Shown here: piece by piece, positions 36,394-45,500 of the stretch | Layout of the letters: every line of letters starts with the position of its first letter | Numbering within the stretch: the first letter of the stretch is position 1 | Assembly (NCBI GenBank): GCA_965662345.1 | Contig: CBFIHE010000008.1 | Location: 1-64,000 of the forward strand | DNA length: 64,000 nt | Reading direction: 5' to 3' | From: UBA6049 sp965662345 | GTDB lineage: Bacteria; Bacteroidota; Bacteroidia; Flavobacteriales_G; Salibacteraceae | Program-made: the position numbers and the translations under genes | The notes under the pieces: generated by a model | Database searches by the model: none | What the model was told of the DNA's origin: nothing | The model's input: the letters and a program-made list of their open reading frames with translations, nothing else

Positions 36394-37046
36394 TTCTTAC
36401 CGTAGTAGAGTTTAAACTTCACTTGCCTTGCTTCTAGTTGTCTGCCGTCTCTATCGTACAAATAACCATTGAACTCGCCAAAGGCTAAGTATTTGCTGAC
36501 TCCATTGTAGTTGTTGTCTATCACTTCACTTAAAGCAAACCGACTAAACGTACCAGAGTTATTCCCTCTAGAAGAACTCCAAAGTGTACTATCTGAATCA
36601 ATGTAAAAAAGCTGAACGCCATTTGCATCTGCTGGAGAGCTGTAAAAATCTAGTAGTGCAGGCGTGAACAGCGAATCTAAATAGGTCTGCTCTGTAGTAT
36701 CAAGCGGAATAGTACGAATGATTTCAATGCGCCAGCTTTCTCTATCGTTGTAGTTTCGGCCTAACATCATTGTTTCAGTTTGAATGTAAGACCAGGTTGA
36801 ATCATTGATGGGATTCCATCCGTTTTGAGAATTTCTCACCCTACTTACATAATCATCCTTATTATGTTCATAGGTAAAATATTCTCCGTCAATCCTTCCA
36901 GTCATTAAAAGATCTACTGGAATAATCAAACCAGTTGTATCTGTAAGGTTTGGATTGGGCAAGCGCTCCAAGTCATCATCTCCTGCGCAAGAAGACAAGC
37001 CAAACAGCCATAAGGCAGCAATAAAAAGCGATAACGTTCGCATCAT
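36390..37046 (-). CDS. Lipoprotein, second of three tandem paralogs
   Basis: 218 aa. Signal peptide with lipobox LSSC, a short linker, then the same single beta domain as its neighbours: LMTGRIDGEYFTYEH near the start and FGEFNGYLYDRDGRQLEARQVKFKLYYG at the end. Overlaps the upstream gene's stop by one base and the downstream start by four, so the three genes are a single transcription unit. No function can be assigned. Confidence 0.72.
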   Translation of the reverse strand: MMRTLSLFIAALWLFGLSSCAGDDDLERLPNPNLTDTTGLIIPVDLLMTGRIDGEYFTYEHNKDDYVSRVRNSQNGWNPINDSTWSYIQTETMMLGRNYNDRESWRIEIIRTIPLDTTEQTYLDSLFTPALLDFYSSPADANGVQLFYIDSDSTLWSSSRGNNSGTFSRFALSEVIDNNYNGVSKYLAFGEFNGYLYDRDGRQLEARQVKFKLYYGKK

Positions 37047-37708
37047 TACTTGATCCCGAATTTCATTCTGAATTGTCCAGACTCAACCCTAACTCCTACT
37101 GTGCTATTGTATAACACTAAATCCATTTGACCAAGGAGCTCTAGTGTAGCTGTATTGGCTGTGGAACTTACGGTATCTACAGAAAGAATATTGAACTGGA
37201 AGTTTTGATTAGAGCCCGTTCCTCTTCTAGAAGTGTACACAGTACCGTTTGGAGCAGTCCATTTTACTACAACCCCCTCAGTTAGTTTGTTCAAGCTCTC
37301 ATCACCGTATGGGTAAGTCATCGGTTGAAAAACGGCCAATCTCTCAGCTAGGCTAGCAGTGCTAGACTGACACTGTAAGAATTTAATCTCCAAAGAAGGA
37401 CCGCTTCCCGTGGTGTCTCGCAGAACAGAACTTTGACTGAACATAGCATTGCTTGTATCACAATCCCATCCTGTAGCGCTATCCATGGCGTTCACGTAGT
37501 CAGAAATACTATCTTGAAGCGTATACACAAAGGAGTCAACTTTTCCAGTAAAATAATACCTACTTACAATAGGAACAGAATCACCCACACCCCAATTAGG
37601 ATCGAACGGTGGTGTTGGGGGAACATCTTCGTTCAACACGTCTTTTTCACAGCTTGCAAATGCAAGAACCGCTAACAGCGGTAATAACCAAAAGTGTTTT
37701 CTTTTCAT
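37046..37708 (-). CDS. Lipoprotein, first of three tandem paralogs
   Basis: 220 aa from the ATG at 37708, which puts the lipobox (AFASC) correctly; the longer reading from 37729 is rejected. The PPTPPFDPNWG tether and the domain (YYFTGKVDSFVYTLQD ... GVVVKWTAPNGTVY ... LLGQMDLVLYNSTVGVRVESGQ) match its two neighbours. Starts 47 bp after the YkgJ gene on the same strand. Confidence 0.72.
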   Translation of the reverse strand: MKRKHFWLLPLLAVLAFASCEKDVLNEDVPPTPPFDPNWGVGDSVPIVSRYYFTGKVDSFVYTLQDSISDYVNAMDSATGWDCDTSNAMFSQSSVLRDTTGSGPSLEIKFLQCQSSTASLAERLAVFQPMTYPYGDESLNKLTEGVVVKWTAPNGTVYTSRRGTGSNQNFQFNILSVDTVSSTANTATLELLGQMDLVLYNSTVGVRVESGQFRMKFGIK

Positions 37709-37754
37709 GGTTCTTTCGTCTCCTGCCAAATATATTCAAATTTCAGTACTGCCT

Positions 37755-38258
37755 CTACCCGCTTATTGAACGAAGGCGCTCAAGGATTTCATATACTGCT
37801 GGACATATAGACGCATTTTTTACAGTTAAGCTGCTTATTTGATGCATATTCTTTCTATTGGTATGTGGATATTCTCTGCATGCCCGTGGTCTATCTTCAT
37901 ATACTTGACAGGTGTTGTCTTCATTTAAAAAGACACAAGGCGATTCCTGTAAAACAAAATCTCCATCTTCATCTTCTCTCAAGTATTTCTCTATGAATTC
38001 TATGGGTTTCATTCTAAAACGCTTAGATAAACGCTCAATGTCTTTATCAATAAAAATAGGGGTTGTGGTTTTGCAGCAATTCGCACAATGCAAGCAATCT
38101 AGTTCTTCAAACACATCATCGTGCTCTTCGCGGAACAGCACATCCATTTGCTTAGGCTTCTTCTTCAGGCGTTGCATAAGCTTTTTATTGCTTTTCTGCT
38201 TAGCTGTTGCTAGGTCTTGAAGTTTCTCTAACCTTTGTTGTACTTCTTTCTGATTCAT
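37755..38258 (-). CDS. YkgJ-family cysteine-cluster protein
   Basis: 167 aa. A charged N-terminal helix (about 1-45) is followed by the CxxCANCC cluster (DCLHCANCC), then CVFLNEDNTCQVYEDRPRAC and a final Cys near the C-terminus (ASICP), the layout of the YkgJ/UPF0153 zinc- or iron-sulfur-binding family. Function not established. Its start codon is 4 bp from the divergent pseudouridine synthase start. Confidence 0.88.
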   Translation of the reverse strand: MNQKEVQQRLEKLQDLATAKQKSNKKLMQRLKKKPKQMDVLFREEHDDVFEELDCLHCANCCKTTTPIFIDKDIERLSKRFRMKPIEFIEKYLREDEDGDFVLQESPCVFLNEDNTCQVYEDRPRACREYPHTNRKNMHQISSLTVKNASICPAVYEILERLRSISG

Positions 38259-38262
38259 TGAG

Positions 38263-38862
38263 ATGACAAAAATGCGATATTACGCCATTTATAAACCCGA
38301 TGGTATGTTAAGTCAATTCACAAGCGAAGGCTCAAAAAAATGTCTTGCAGATTTAGACTTTAACTTTCCAAAAGATGTGTATCCAGTTGGTAGGCTCGAT
38401 GAACTTTCTGAAGGGCTTCTTCTATTGACCAATGATAAGCGAGTAAATGATGCTCTTCTTAACCCCAAACATGCTCATACAAGGGTTTATCAAGTTTGTG
38501 TTGCTGGAGAGGTTTCAAACGATGCGCTACTTCAATTGACCAAGGGGGTAGAAATCAAGGCGAAAAAAAGCAAGCACTTTGTGCAGGCCGCTTCAGCCCG
38601 TAAAATTCCAGATCCAGGTTATCCAGAGCGAAATGTTTCGTTCAGCTACTCCAAAGAAAAAGGCCTTTCTTGGTGTGAACTCACATTAACCACTGGCAAG
38701 AATAGACAAGTAAGAAAAATGACAGCTGCTGTAGGATTTCCAACTCTGAGGTTGGTGCGTACACGAATAGAAAAGATATCTTTAGACCAAATGAAGCCTG
38801 GTGATGTTGTTGAGATTCAACGGGATGAGTTCATGAATTTAACAGCAATAAAACTCAAATGA
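38263..38862 (+). CDS. rluE: RsuA/RluE-type pseudouridine synthase
   Basis: 199 aa (or 196 from the second Met, at 38272). No S4 domain; begins directly with YYAIYKPDGMLSQF. The catalytic motif is GRLDELSEGLLLLTND, with the Asp nucleophile in GRLD, and GKNRQVRKM closes the domain, as in RluE/YmfC, which modifies 23S rRNA in E. coli. Specific target position inferred from length and absence of S4. Overlaps the TerC gene by 4 nt. Confidence 0.87.
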   Translation: MTKMRYYAIYKPDGMLSQFTSEGSKKCLADLDFNFPKDVYPVGRLDELSEGLLLLTNDKRVNDALLNPKHAHTRVYQVCVAGEVSNDALLQLTKGVEIKAKKSKHFVQAASARKIPDPGYPERNVSFSYSKEKGLSWCELTLTTGKNRQVRKMTAAVGFPTLRLVRTRIEKISLDQMKPGDVVEIQRDEFMNLTAIKLK

Positions 38863-39602
38863 TTGATTTTGCATGGTTACAGTCACCAGATGGATGGCTT
38901 GCGCTAGTAACATTAACAGTACTGGAAATTGTATTGGGAATAGATAATATCGTTTTCATATCTATACTTACCAATAAGTTACCCGAGGATATAAGAAGCA
39001 AAGCACGTTCATCTGGAATAGGGTTGGCCTTAATCCTGAGAATAGCCATGCTGATGGGAATAACCTGGATTATTCAATTTCAAGAACCTCTATTTACGGT
39101 GTTCGAAACTGCATTATCTGGTCGAGATTTAATTCTGCTTTCTGGAGGCTTATTCCTAATTTTTAAAAGTACCCGCGAGATTCATCATAAGGTTTCGCCT
39201 GATGAAGAACCAGAAACTGAAACACTGGGAAAAGCCGCGAAAAAGAGTTTTCTCTACATCATTATTCAAATTGGCATTCTGGATATTGTGTTTTCTTTTG
39301 ATAGTATTCTTACCGCTATTGGAATGGCACAGGAGTTATCCATCATGATTCTGGCTGTAGTTATTTCTTTGGTTGTAATGTTGGCCTTTAGTGGTTCTAT
39401 AGCGCGACTTGTAGAGACCTACCCTACTCTTCAAATGCTTGCTCTCAGTTTCTTAATCTTAATTGGTTTTGTTTTGATTACAGATGGACTGCATCAGCAT
39501 ATTTCCAAAGGCTATATCTATGCAGCTGTAGTGTTCTCACTAGCTGTGGAAGTGTTGAATATTCGCGTATCTAAACGAAAATCAGCCCAAGCTGGAAAGT
39601 AA
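38859..39602 (+). CDS. TerC/Alx-family membrane protein
   Basis: 247 aa with seven predicted helices. Both TerC hallmark stretches are present: LEIVLGIDNIVFISI (N-terminal half) and ILDIVFSFDSILTAIG (C-terminal half), whose acidic residues lie inside the membrane. Members include the manganese exporter Alx/MeeY and tellurite-linked TerC; a metal-handling role is likely and tellurium resistance is not implied. Co-transcribed with the pseudouridine synthase; 3' end overlaps the convergent glycosylase gene by 21 bp. Confidence 0.9.
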   Translation: MIDFAWLQSPDGWLALVTLTVLEIVLGIDNIVFISILTNKLPEDIRSKARSSGIGLALILRIAMLMGITWIIQFQEPLFTVFETALSGRDLILLSGGLFLIFKSTREIHHKVSPDEEPETETLGKAAKKSFLYIIIQIGILDIVFSFDSILTAIGMAQELSIMILAVVISLVVMLAFSGSIARLVETYPTLQMLALSFLILIGFVLITDGLHQHISKGYIYAAVVFSLAVEVLNIRVSKRKSAQAGK

Positions 39603-40253
39603 TTCTGAAGAACTTTTGATGATTTCTTCTTTCTGCTTCCTGCGGTACTGCATTACCCATCTGGGGTGTGGTATGGTTTCAATGCGCTCAAACCAGCCGT
39701 GCTTCGCATTCAATTTCTCTAAGAACTTAACATTCTTCCCCTTGCCTACACTAACGGCTACATCTTTAGCCCCAAAGCTGAGTTGCTTCTCAATTTGCGA
39801 AACAATGTAAGGCGTTAACTTGGCTTCTAAATCAGGTTGGTCGTAGTAGTTAATATTCTTTCCATCTTTTACATAACCAACAGGGGAAACAGCAGAAATA
39901 TAGAAGTCTTTGTAGAATTGGGTTGGGCCTCCCATGAAGTCTATCAGATCATAAATATAGGCAGCAGATAGCTCAGACCGCTGATCTAATTCATTTTCGA
40001 ATCCAAGTTTAGTTAAAGTCGCAGGATCAGTAAAACCGATTCCTGTTAATCCAGAACCAAACCTACCAGGGTTAATCCCAAAAAGGAAAGTGCGCTTATA
40101 ACTATCATTGAAGTACGTATTATAGAATGATTGAATGAGTTCTTTTACCTCTACACTTTCGAATGGAGTTAATACTCCAATACCCTTTGGTAAGCTATTC
40201 GGTACCTCTAGTTGTGATAAGTATTCAGCAGCTTGCTCTCCAAATGAACGCAT
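39582..40253 (-). CDS. SMUG2-like uracil-DNA glycosylase family protein
   Basis: 223 aa. Motif I is GINPGRFGSGLTGIGFTDP and motif II is HPRWVMQYR, the arrangement of the SMUG2 branch of the uracil-DNA glycosylase superfamily; the region between contains YISAVSPVGY. Base-excision repair of uracil or oxidised pyrimidines is expected. A CAAAATTA at 40294-40301 is a perfect minus-strand -7 box (TAATTTTG). Confidence 0.82.
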   Translation of the reverse strand: MRSFGEQAAEYLSQLEVPNSLPKGIGVLTPFESVEVKELIQSFYNTYFNDSYKRTFLFGINPGRFGSGLTGIGFTDPATLTKLGFENELDQRSELSAAYIYDLIDFMGGPTQFYKDFYISAVSPVGYVKDGKNINYYDQPDLEAKLTPYIVSQIEKQLSFGAKDVAVSVGKGKNVKFLEKLNAKHGWFERIETIPHPRWVMQYRRKQKEEIIKSSSELLSSLG

Positions 40254-40429
40254 ATTCCTATCGGTTTAGAGTTAAAAGTACATTTCTTCAAAACAAAATT
40301 ACATGTATATACATTTATTTAGATGTATTCTTGAAGCCTCAAATGTTAACCGTGGGCCTCAACGATGCATTTATGTTAGTTCGGTAGCTCATTAAAAGAA
40401 TTAAATAACATCCTCAAATAAATCAAACT

Positions 40430-41059
40430 ATGGATATTTTATCAGCAATGCGTAACCGCTACGCAACAAAGAAATTTAATGCAGAAAAGAAAATCTCTAA
40501 CGAAAACCTAGCAACTATTTTTGATGCTATTAACCTCTCTCCTACTAGCTACGGGCTTCAATTATTTAAGGTTCTTCATGTAAAAAACGAAGAGACCAGA
40601 AAAGCTCTCCAGCCCACTGCGTGGAATCAGTCACAGGTAGTAGATGCTTCAGAATTATTGGTGTTTATGGCTAAAAGTGAGTTTGATGAGTCTGATGTAG
40701 ATCAGTACATTAACTTGGTTTCTGATACGCGTGGTGTAGATGCTGAAGCATTGAAGGGCTACGGAGACTTCATGAAAACTAAACTTGCTGAAAAAGGCGA
40801 CCAAGGCTTTTTAGAATGGACTTCTAGGCAACCTTACATCGCTTTAGGAAATGCCATAACAGCTGCTGCATCTGTTGGAGTAGACTCTTGCCCTATGGAA
40901 GGCTTTGAACCCTCTGAGTCTGCAAAGGTATTGGGCGTAGCTAATTCAGGGTATGTACCAGTAGTGATCTTAGCGCTTGGTTACCGATCTGAGGAAGATG
41001 CAACCCAACATGCCGCCAAGGTAAGAAAGCCTCTATCTCAACTCATTGAAACTGTATAA
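40430..41059 (+). CDS. NAD(P)H-dependent nitroreductase family oxidoreductase
   Basis: 209 aa, single FMN-dependent nitroreductase domain of the NfsB/YdgI type. The opening MRNRYATKKFN, LSPTSYGLQLFKV (FMN phosphate region), QPYIALGNAITAAASVGVDSCPMEGF and VILALGYR are the standard motifs. Likely reduces quinones or nitro compounds as a homodimer. Monocistronic, followed by a 15-bp-stem terminator. Confidence 0.9.
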   Translation: MDILSAMRNRYATKKFNAEKKISNENLATIFDAINLSPTSYGLQLFKVLHVKNEETRKALQPTAWNQSQVVDASELLVFMAKSEFDESDVDQYINLVSDTRGVDAEALKGYGDFMKTKLAEKGDQGFLEWTSRQPYIALGNAITAAASVGVDSCPMEGFEPSESAKVLGVANSGYVPVVILALGYRSEEDATQHAAKVRKPLSQLIETV

Positions 41060-41114
41060 TTGGATCACCAATGGTAATTTGGAGAAATGACCAATGGTGA
41101 AAATGTCACATTTT

Positions 41115-41153
41115 ACCTTCGTTCTTAAGGTTGCTTGAGAGCGAAGGTTTTTT
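41115..41153 (+). terminator. Terminator with 15-bp stem
   Basis: ACCTTCGTTCTTAAG pairs fully (two G-U) with CTTGAGAGCGAAGGT around a GTTG loop, followed by T5; ends the nitroreductase transcript. Confidence 0.9.
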
Positions 41154-41346
41154 GTAGTTAACCCGTTAGGGCATTTCGTACTAGAACATACAGAGAAGTA
41201 CCCATCTTGTAAAGGCCTTGGATTTGGCAGTAGAGTAATGAAGGAGATTTTACACCTAGCCAAACCAGAGTCCAAATCCGTTATTTTTACTTGCCCCTTT
41301 GCAAAACAAGTTTTTGCAAAGAAACCAGAGTGGTCAAATGTGCTTT
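41142..41346 (+). pseudogene. Remnant of a YjdJ-type GNAT acetyltransferase
   Basis: An open frame (no start codon, preceded by TGA at 41136-41138) reads HFVLEHTEKYPSCKGLGFGS, RVMKEILHLAKPESKSV and FTCPFAKQVFAKKPEWSNVL before TAG. This is the C-terminal two thirds of the ~90-aa GNAT family that includes E. coli YjdJ: HTEV...GKGLG acetyl-CoA loop, CPFAK and the ...PEW/Y..VL end. The N-terminal strands are gone, replaced by the terminator of the previous gene. In many genomes this gene sits beside a YjdI-type iron-sulfur protein, as the next gene is here. Confidence 0.72.
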
Positions 41347-41360
41347 AGCATCTTTTGCCA

Positions 41361-41789
41361 ATGAAATTAAAAGATATAACCAAAGAATATCCAAATGATG
41401 AAGTCACAATTGTTTGGAAGCCTAAGAAGTGTATTCATTCAGAGAAGTGTTGGCGGAATTTGCCAGAAGTCTTTAGGCACGGGAAAAAGCCATGGGTAGA
41501 CCCTAATGGTAAGTCTGCAGAAGACATAAAAATACAGATAGACCAATCCCCGAGTGGAGCATTATCTTATTACTCGAATAAAGAAGGAAATAACACCAAT
41601 TCAAAGCCTACAGTAACCGTTGTTGATGTTGCTCCTGATGGTCCGCTTTTAGTAAAAGGAGAGTTTGAAATCAAAAAAGCAGATGGAACAATATCTGTAG
41701 AGACCAATGCAGCACTTTGTAGATGTGGTGCAAGTACTAATAAGCCATATTGTGACGGCTCACACGTAAAAGTAAACTTTACAGATTAA
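41361..41789 (+). CDS. Fer4_19-type domain fused to CDGSH iron-sulfur domain
   Basis: 142 aa from the ATG at 41361. Residues about 10-65 match the divergent 4Fe-4S domain of YjdI-like proteins (KKCIHSEKC ... EVF ... KPWVDP ... SPSGALSYY); the conserved CPSGAL cysteine is Ser here (TCC for TGC). Residues about 75-140 form a complete CDGSH zinc-finger-type [2Fe-2S] site, CRCGASTNKPYCDGSH. So the CDGSH half looks functional while the first cluster site has lost a ligand. Converges with the next gene, stops overlapping by 4 bp. Confidence 0.85.
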   Translation: MKLKDITKEYPNDEVTIVWKPKKCIHSEKCWRNLPEVFRHGKKPWVDPNGKSAEDIKIQIDQSPSGALSYYSNKEGNNTNSKPTVTVVDVAPDGPLLVKGEFEIKKADGTISVETNAALCRCGASTNKPYCDGSHVKVNFTD

Positions 41790-42232
41790 ACCTTTGCAGT
41801 ATCTAATTCACATTTCTTTAATGGTAATGAATTAAGGTGTTCAAAGAATTTTAAGTATTTGCCAACAAAAATCATAGCATTTTCAGGAAGTTGAAATACT
41901 CCAATATTCATGAGGCTGCCTACATAGTAAATAAACGTGAGCAAGAAGCCTGTTGTACGTTTTTCATTTACCAAGATGGCTATGCTAGCACTGGTACGCT
42001 TAGGGCTAGCTGTTAGTATTTTTATGAAGTACTTAAGATCTGAAAGGTTAGCGGTTAGCCTGGCATCACGCATATCAATAGCACCATTAATATCGGTTCT
42101 GTAGAGCGGGTGGTTCCAAACTAGCTCCATTGCACAAAGCAATTCTTTGATATTGAACTCACCTCTGTAACGTGCGTAGATAAAGTCTAATTCTTTAAAT
42201 ATTTCATATTCATAAGTGTTTTTATTTTTCAT
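41786..42232 (-). CDS. Hypothetical protein, possibly STAS/SpoIIAA-like
   Basis: 148 aa, cytosolic, no signal peptide. Alternating strand/helix pattern with a central AIDMRDARLTANLSDLKYFI segment is reminiscent of STAS/SpoIIAA-like Bacteroidota proteins that start with a strand-rich 'YARYRGEFN' segment, but no diagnostic motif is present. I do not recognise the family with confidence. Confidence 0.55.
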   Translation of the reverse strand: MKNKNTYEYEIFKELDFIYARYRGEFNIKELLCAMELVWNHPLYRTDINGAIDMRDARLTANLSDLKYFIKILTASPKRTSASIAILVNEKRTTGFLLTFIYYVGSLMNIGVFQLPENAMIFVGKYLKFFEHLNSLPLKKCELDTAKV

Positions 42233-42298
42233 AATCTGTAATTTACAAAACGTTTATCAAAAACAAAAACACAGCACCCTTTTTCTTGTTTGCTAATT

Positions 42299-42481
42299 AT
42301 GATTGAAGCATCATATATCTGTTTGTTTTGTTTTTCTTCAAACACTACATCGGTTGAGCCCATAGAAGGGTTTCAGTCGTATGTAGAAGACTGTCAAACC
42401 TGTTGTAATCCGCTACAGTTTGAGGTTCAAGTACACAATGGTGAACTTGAGTCATTGGAAGTAATTTCTTTAGAGCAATAA
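42299..42481 (+). CDS. CPXCG-motif cysteine-rich protein
   Basis: 60 aa from the ATG at 42299 (an upstream TTG would add three residues). C-L-F-C knuckle near the N-terminus, then YVEDCQTCCNP, the conserved DCxxCCxP block of the small CPXCG family; probably binds one zinc. Function unknown. The 3' end touches the terminator shared with icmF. Confidence 0.75.
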   Translation: MIEASYICLFCFSSNTTSVEPIEGFQSYVEDCQTCCNPLQFEVQVHNGELESLEVISLEQ

Positions 42482-42482
42482 A

Positions 42483-42510
42483 AAAGGAGCCCATTTGAGC
42501 TCCTCTTCTA
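42483..42510. terminator. Terminator between CPXCG gene and icmF
   Basis: GGAGC (42486-42490) pairs with GCTCC (42499-42503). On the minus strand it is followed by T6, ideal for icmF; on the plus strand by TCTTCTATT. Confidence 0.75.
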
Positions 42511-42532
42511 TTAATTTATTTATCGATTACGT

Positions 42533-45500
42533 TTACATGTTTCTGCGATATTGACCACCTACTTGGAATAGTGCCTCTGTGATTTGACCCAGCGAGCAGT
42601 ATTTAGCTGCTTCCATCAACTCTTCAAAGATATTCTCATTGTTAACGGCTTTATTTTGCAGTGATTTCAACAAGTCTACTGCCTTGTATTCAAAACGACC
42701 TTGCAGATTCTTGACCATGTTAATTTGGTACTCCTTCTCTTCCTTAGTGGCTCTAATCACCTCTGCTGGAACTATTGTTGGTGAACCTTTAGAGTTTAGG
42801 AAGGTATTAACCCCAATAATTGGGAATTCACCATTGTGCTTCAGCGTCTCGTAGTAAAGAGATTCTTCTTGAATCTGTGTACGTTGATACATGGTTTCCA
42901 TGGCGCCTAACACTCCACCGCGTTCTGTAATTCTGTCAAACTCGGTAAGAACAGCTTCTTCAACTAAATCTGTTAATTCCTCAATGATGAAAGAACCTTG
43001 CAATGGATTCTCATTCTTAGCTAATCCCAATTCTTTATTGATAATCAACTGAATAGCCATCGCTCTGCGCACACTCTCTTCGGTTGGCGTTGTTATGGCC
43101 TCATCATACGCATTGGTATGCAAAGAGTTACAGTTGTCATAGATGGCATATAACGCTTGTAGCGTTGTACGGATATCATTAAAATCAATTTCTTGTGCAT
43201 GCAATGATCTACCACTTGTTTGAATGTGGTACTTCAACATTTGCGCACGCGGATTAGCTCCGTATTTCTTAGCCAGAGCCTTGGCCCAAATTCTACGTGC
43301 TACCCTACCGATAACCGCGTACTCTGGATCTATTCCGTTAGAAAAGAAGAAAGATAAGTTTGGACCAAAGGCATTGATATCCATATCCCTGCTCAAGTAG
43401 TACTCTACATAAGTAAACCCGTTTGCCAATGTAAAGGCCAATTGAGTAATGGGGTTTGCTCCTGCTTCTGCGATGTGGTAACCAGAAATGGATACCGAGT
43501 AGAAGTTTCTTACTTTTTCATTGATGAAGTAACTCTGCACATCTCCCATTAATCGCAAGGCGAATTCTGTACTGAAAATGCAGGTATTCTGAGCTTGGTC
43601 TTCTTTCAATATGTCGGCTTGCACAGTGCCACGAACAACGGCCAGTGTGTCTGCCTTGATTTTAGCATAAACATCTGCAGGAAGTACCTGATCACCTGTT
43701 ACACCTAAGAGCATAAGGCCTAGTCCGTCATTACCTTCTGGCAACTCACCAGTATAGGTTGGTACTGGCTGACCATATCCTTTGTAGATAGCTTCTATCT
43801 TCTGTTTTACTTCAGCTTCTATCCCTTGTTCTTTGATGTACTTCTCACATTGCTGGTCAATAGCAGCATTCATGAAAAAAGCCAAAAGCATGGGAGCAGG
43901 ACCATTAATTGTCATGGAAACCGATGTGGTTGGAGAAGCTAAATCAAAGCCTGAATAGAGCTTTTTAGCATCATCTAAACAACAGATTGAAACTCCTGAG
44001 TTCCCAATTTTACCATAGATGTCTGGTCTCCAATCTGGGTCGTTACCGTAAAGTGTAGTGGAATCAAAAGCAGTTGATAAACGTGCTGCTGGCATGCCTT
44101 TGCTCACATAATGGAAACGCTTATTGGTACGTTCTGGACCACCTTCTCCAGCGAACATACGTGTTGGATCCTCTCCTGTTCTCTTGAACGGGTAGATACC
44201 TGCAGTATATGGAAACTCTCCTGGAACATTCTCTTGCAACGTCCATCTCAAAATATCTCCCCAAGAACTGAATCTAGGTAAAGAAACTTTTGGGATTTGT
44301 GTATGCGAAAGTGATTCTGTATGGGTTTGAATATTGATTTCTTTATCGCGTACTTTAAAGGTGTATACAGGTGCTTTGTAGCGCTGAACCTTGTCTTGCC
44401 ACTCTGTTAGACTCACCCAATTGTGCGGGTCTAGGTTCATTCGTTCTTTGTCGAATTCCGCTTTTAACAGATCTACTAAAGCTTGTTTATCACTATCAAC
44501 TTGCAATTCGTTCTCCCAATCGTTTGACTTGATTGGTAGCGACTTACCAACTATTGCTTCAAGTGAACCATGAAGCTTGTATAATTTGTCAGCAACAACT
44601 TTTTGCTGCTCTGCCCATTGGTCAAAAGCTCTGTTGTTTTCTGAGATTTCACTCAAGTAACGCGTTCTTGCAGGCGGGATGATGTAAATCTTCTCACTCA
44701 TCTCCTTGGTTACCACAAAACTGGTTTTCAAGTTGGCTCCGGTCTTCTCCACCATGCTCTCCATTAAGCTGCGGTAGAGCTGGTTCATACCAGGATCATT
44801 GAATTGAGATGCGATGGTACCATGAACTGGGAGTGTACTATCATCAGCATCCCATAGTTGGTGATTTCGCTTGTATTGCTTCTTCACATCGCGAATGGCA
44901 TCTAAAGCACCACGCTTATCAAATTTGTTGATGGCTACGATATCGGCAAAATCCAACATATCGATTTTCTCTAACTGCGTGGCCGCACCAAATTCAGGAG
45001 TCATTACGTACAGTGCTAAATCACTGTGGTCCATAATTTCCGTATCGCTCTGCCCTATTCCTGAGGTTTCAAGAATAATCAAGTCATACTCAGCAACTTT
45101 CAGAATGTTAACCGCCTCGTTGACATACTTACTCAGTGCCAAATTGCTTTGGCGAGTGGCCAAAGAGCGCATATACACACGGTCGTGGTTAATCGCATTC
45201 ATGCGAATTCTATCTCCTAAGAGCGCCCCGCCTGTTTTACGCTTAGATGGGTCAACGGAAACAATAGCAATTTTTTTATCGTCAAAATCCAATAAGAACC
45301 TGCGCACCAATTCGTCTACCAAAGACGATTTACCCGCACCACCTGTTCCAGTAATTCCAAGCACAGGGGTTTTGGAGTCTTTGGCAAGTGATTCAACCTC
45401 GTCTAGCAGGACTGTATGGTCATCTCTGAAATTCTCAGATGCTGAAATCAATCGCGAAATGGATTTAACATCTTGTTTCTTTATGGCATCTAAATCACCT

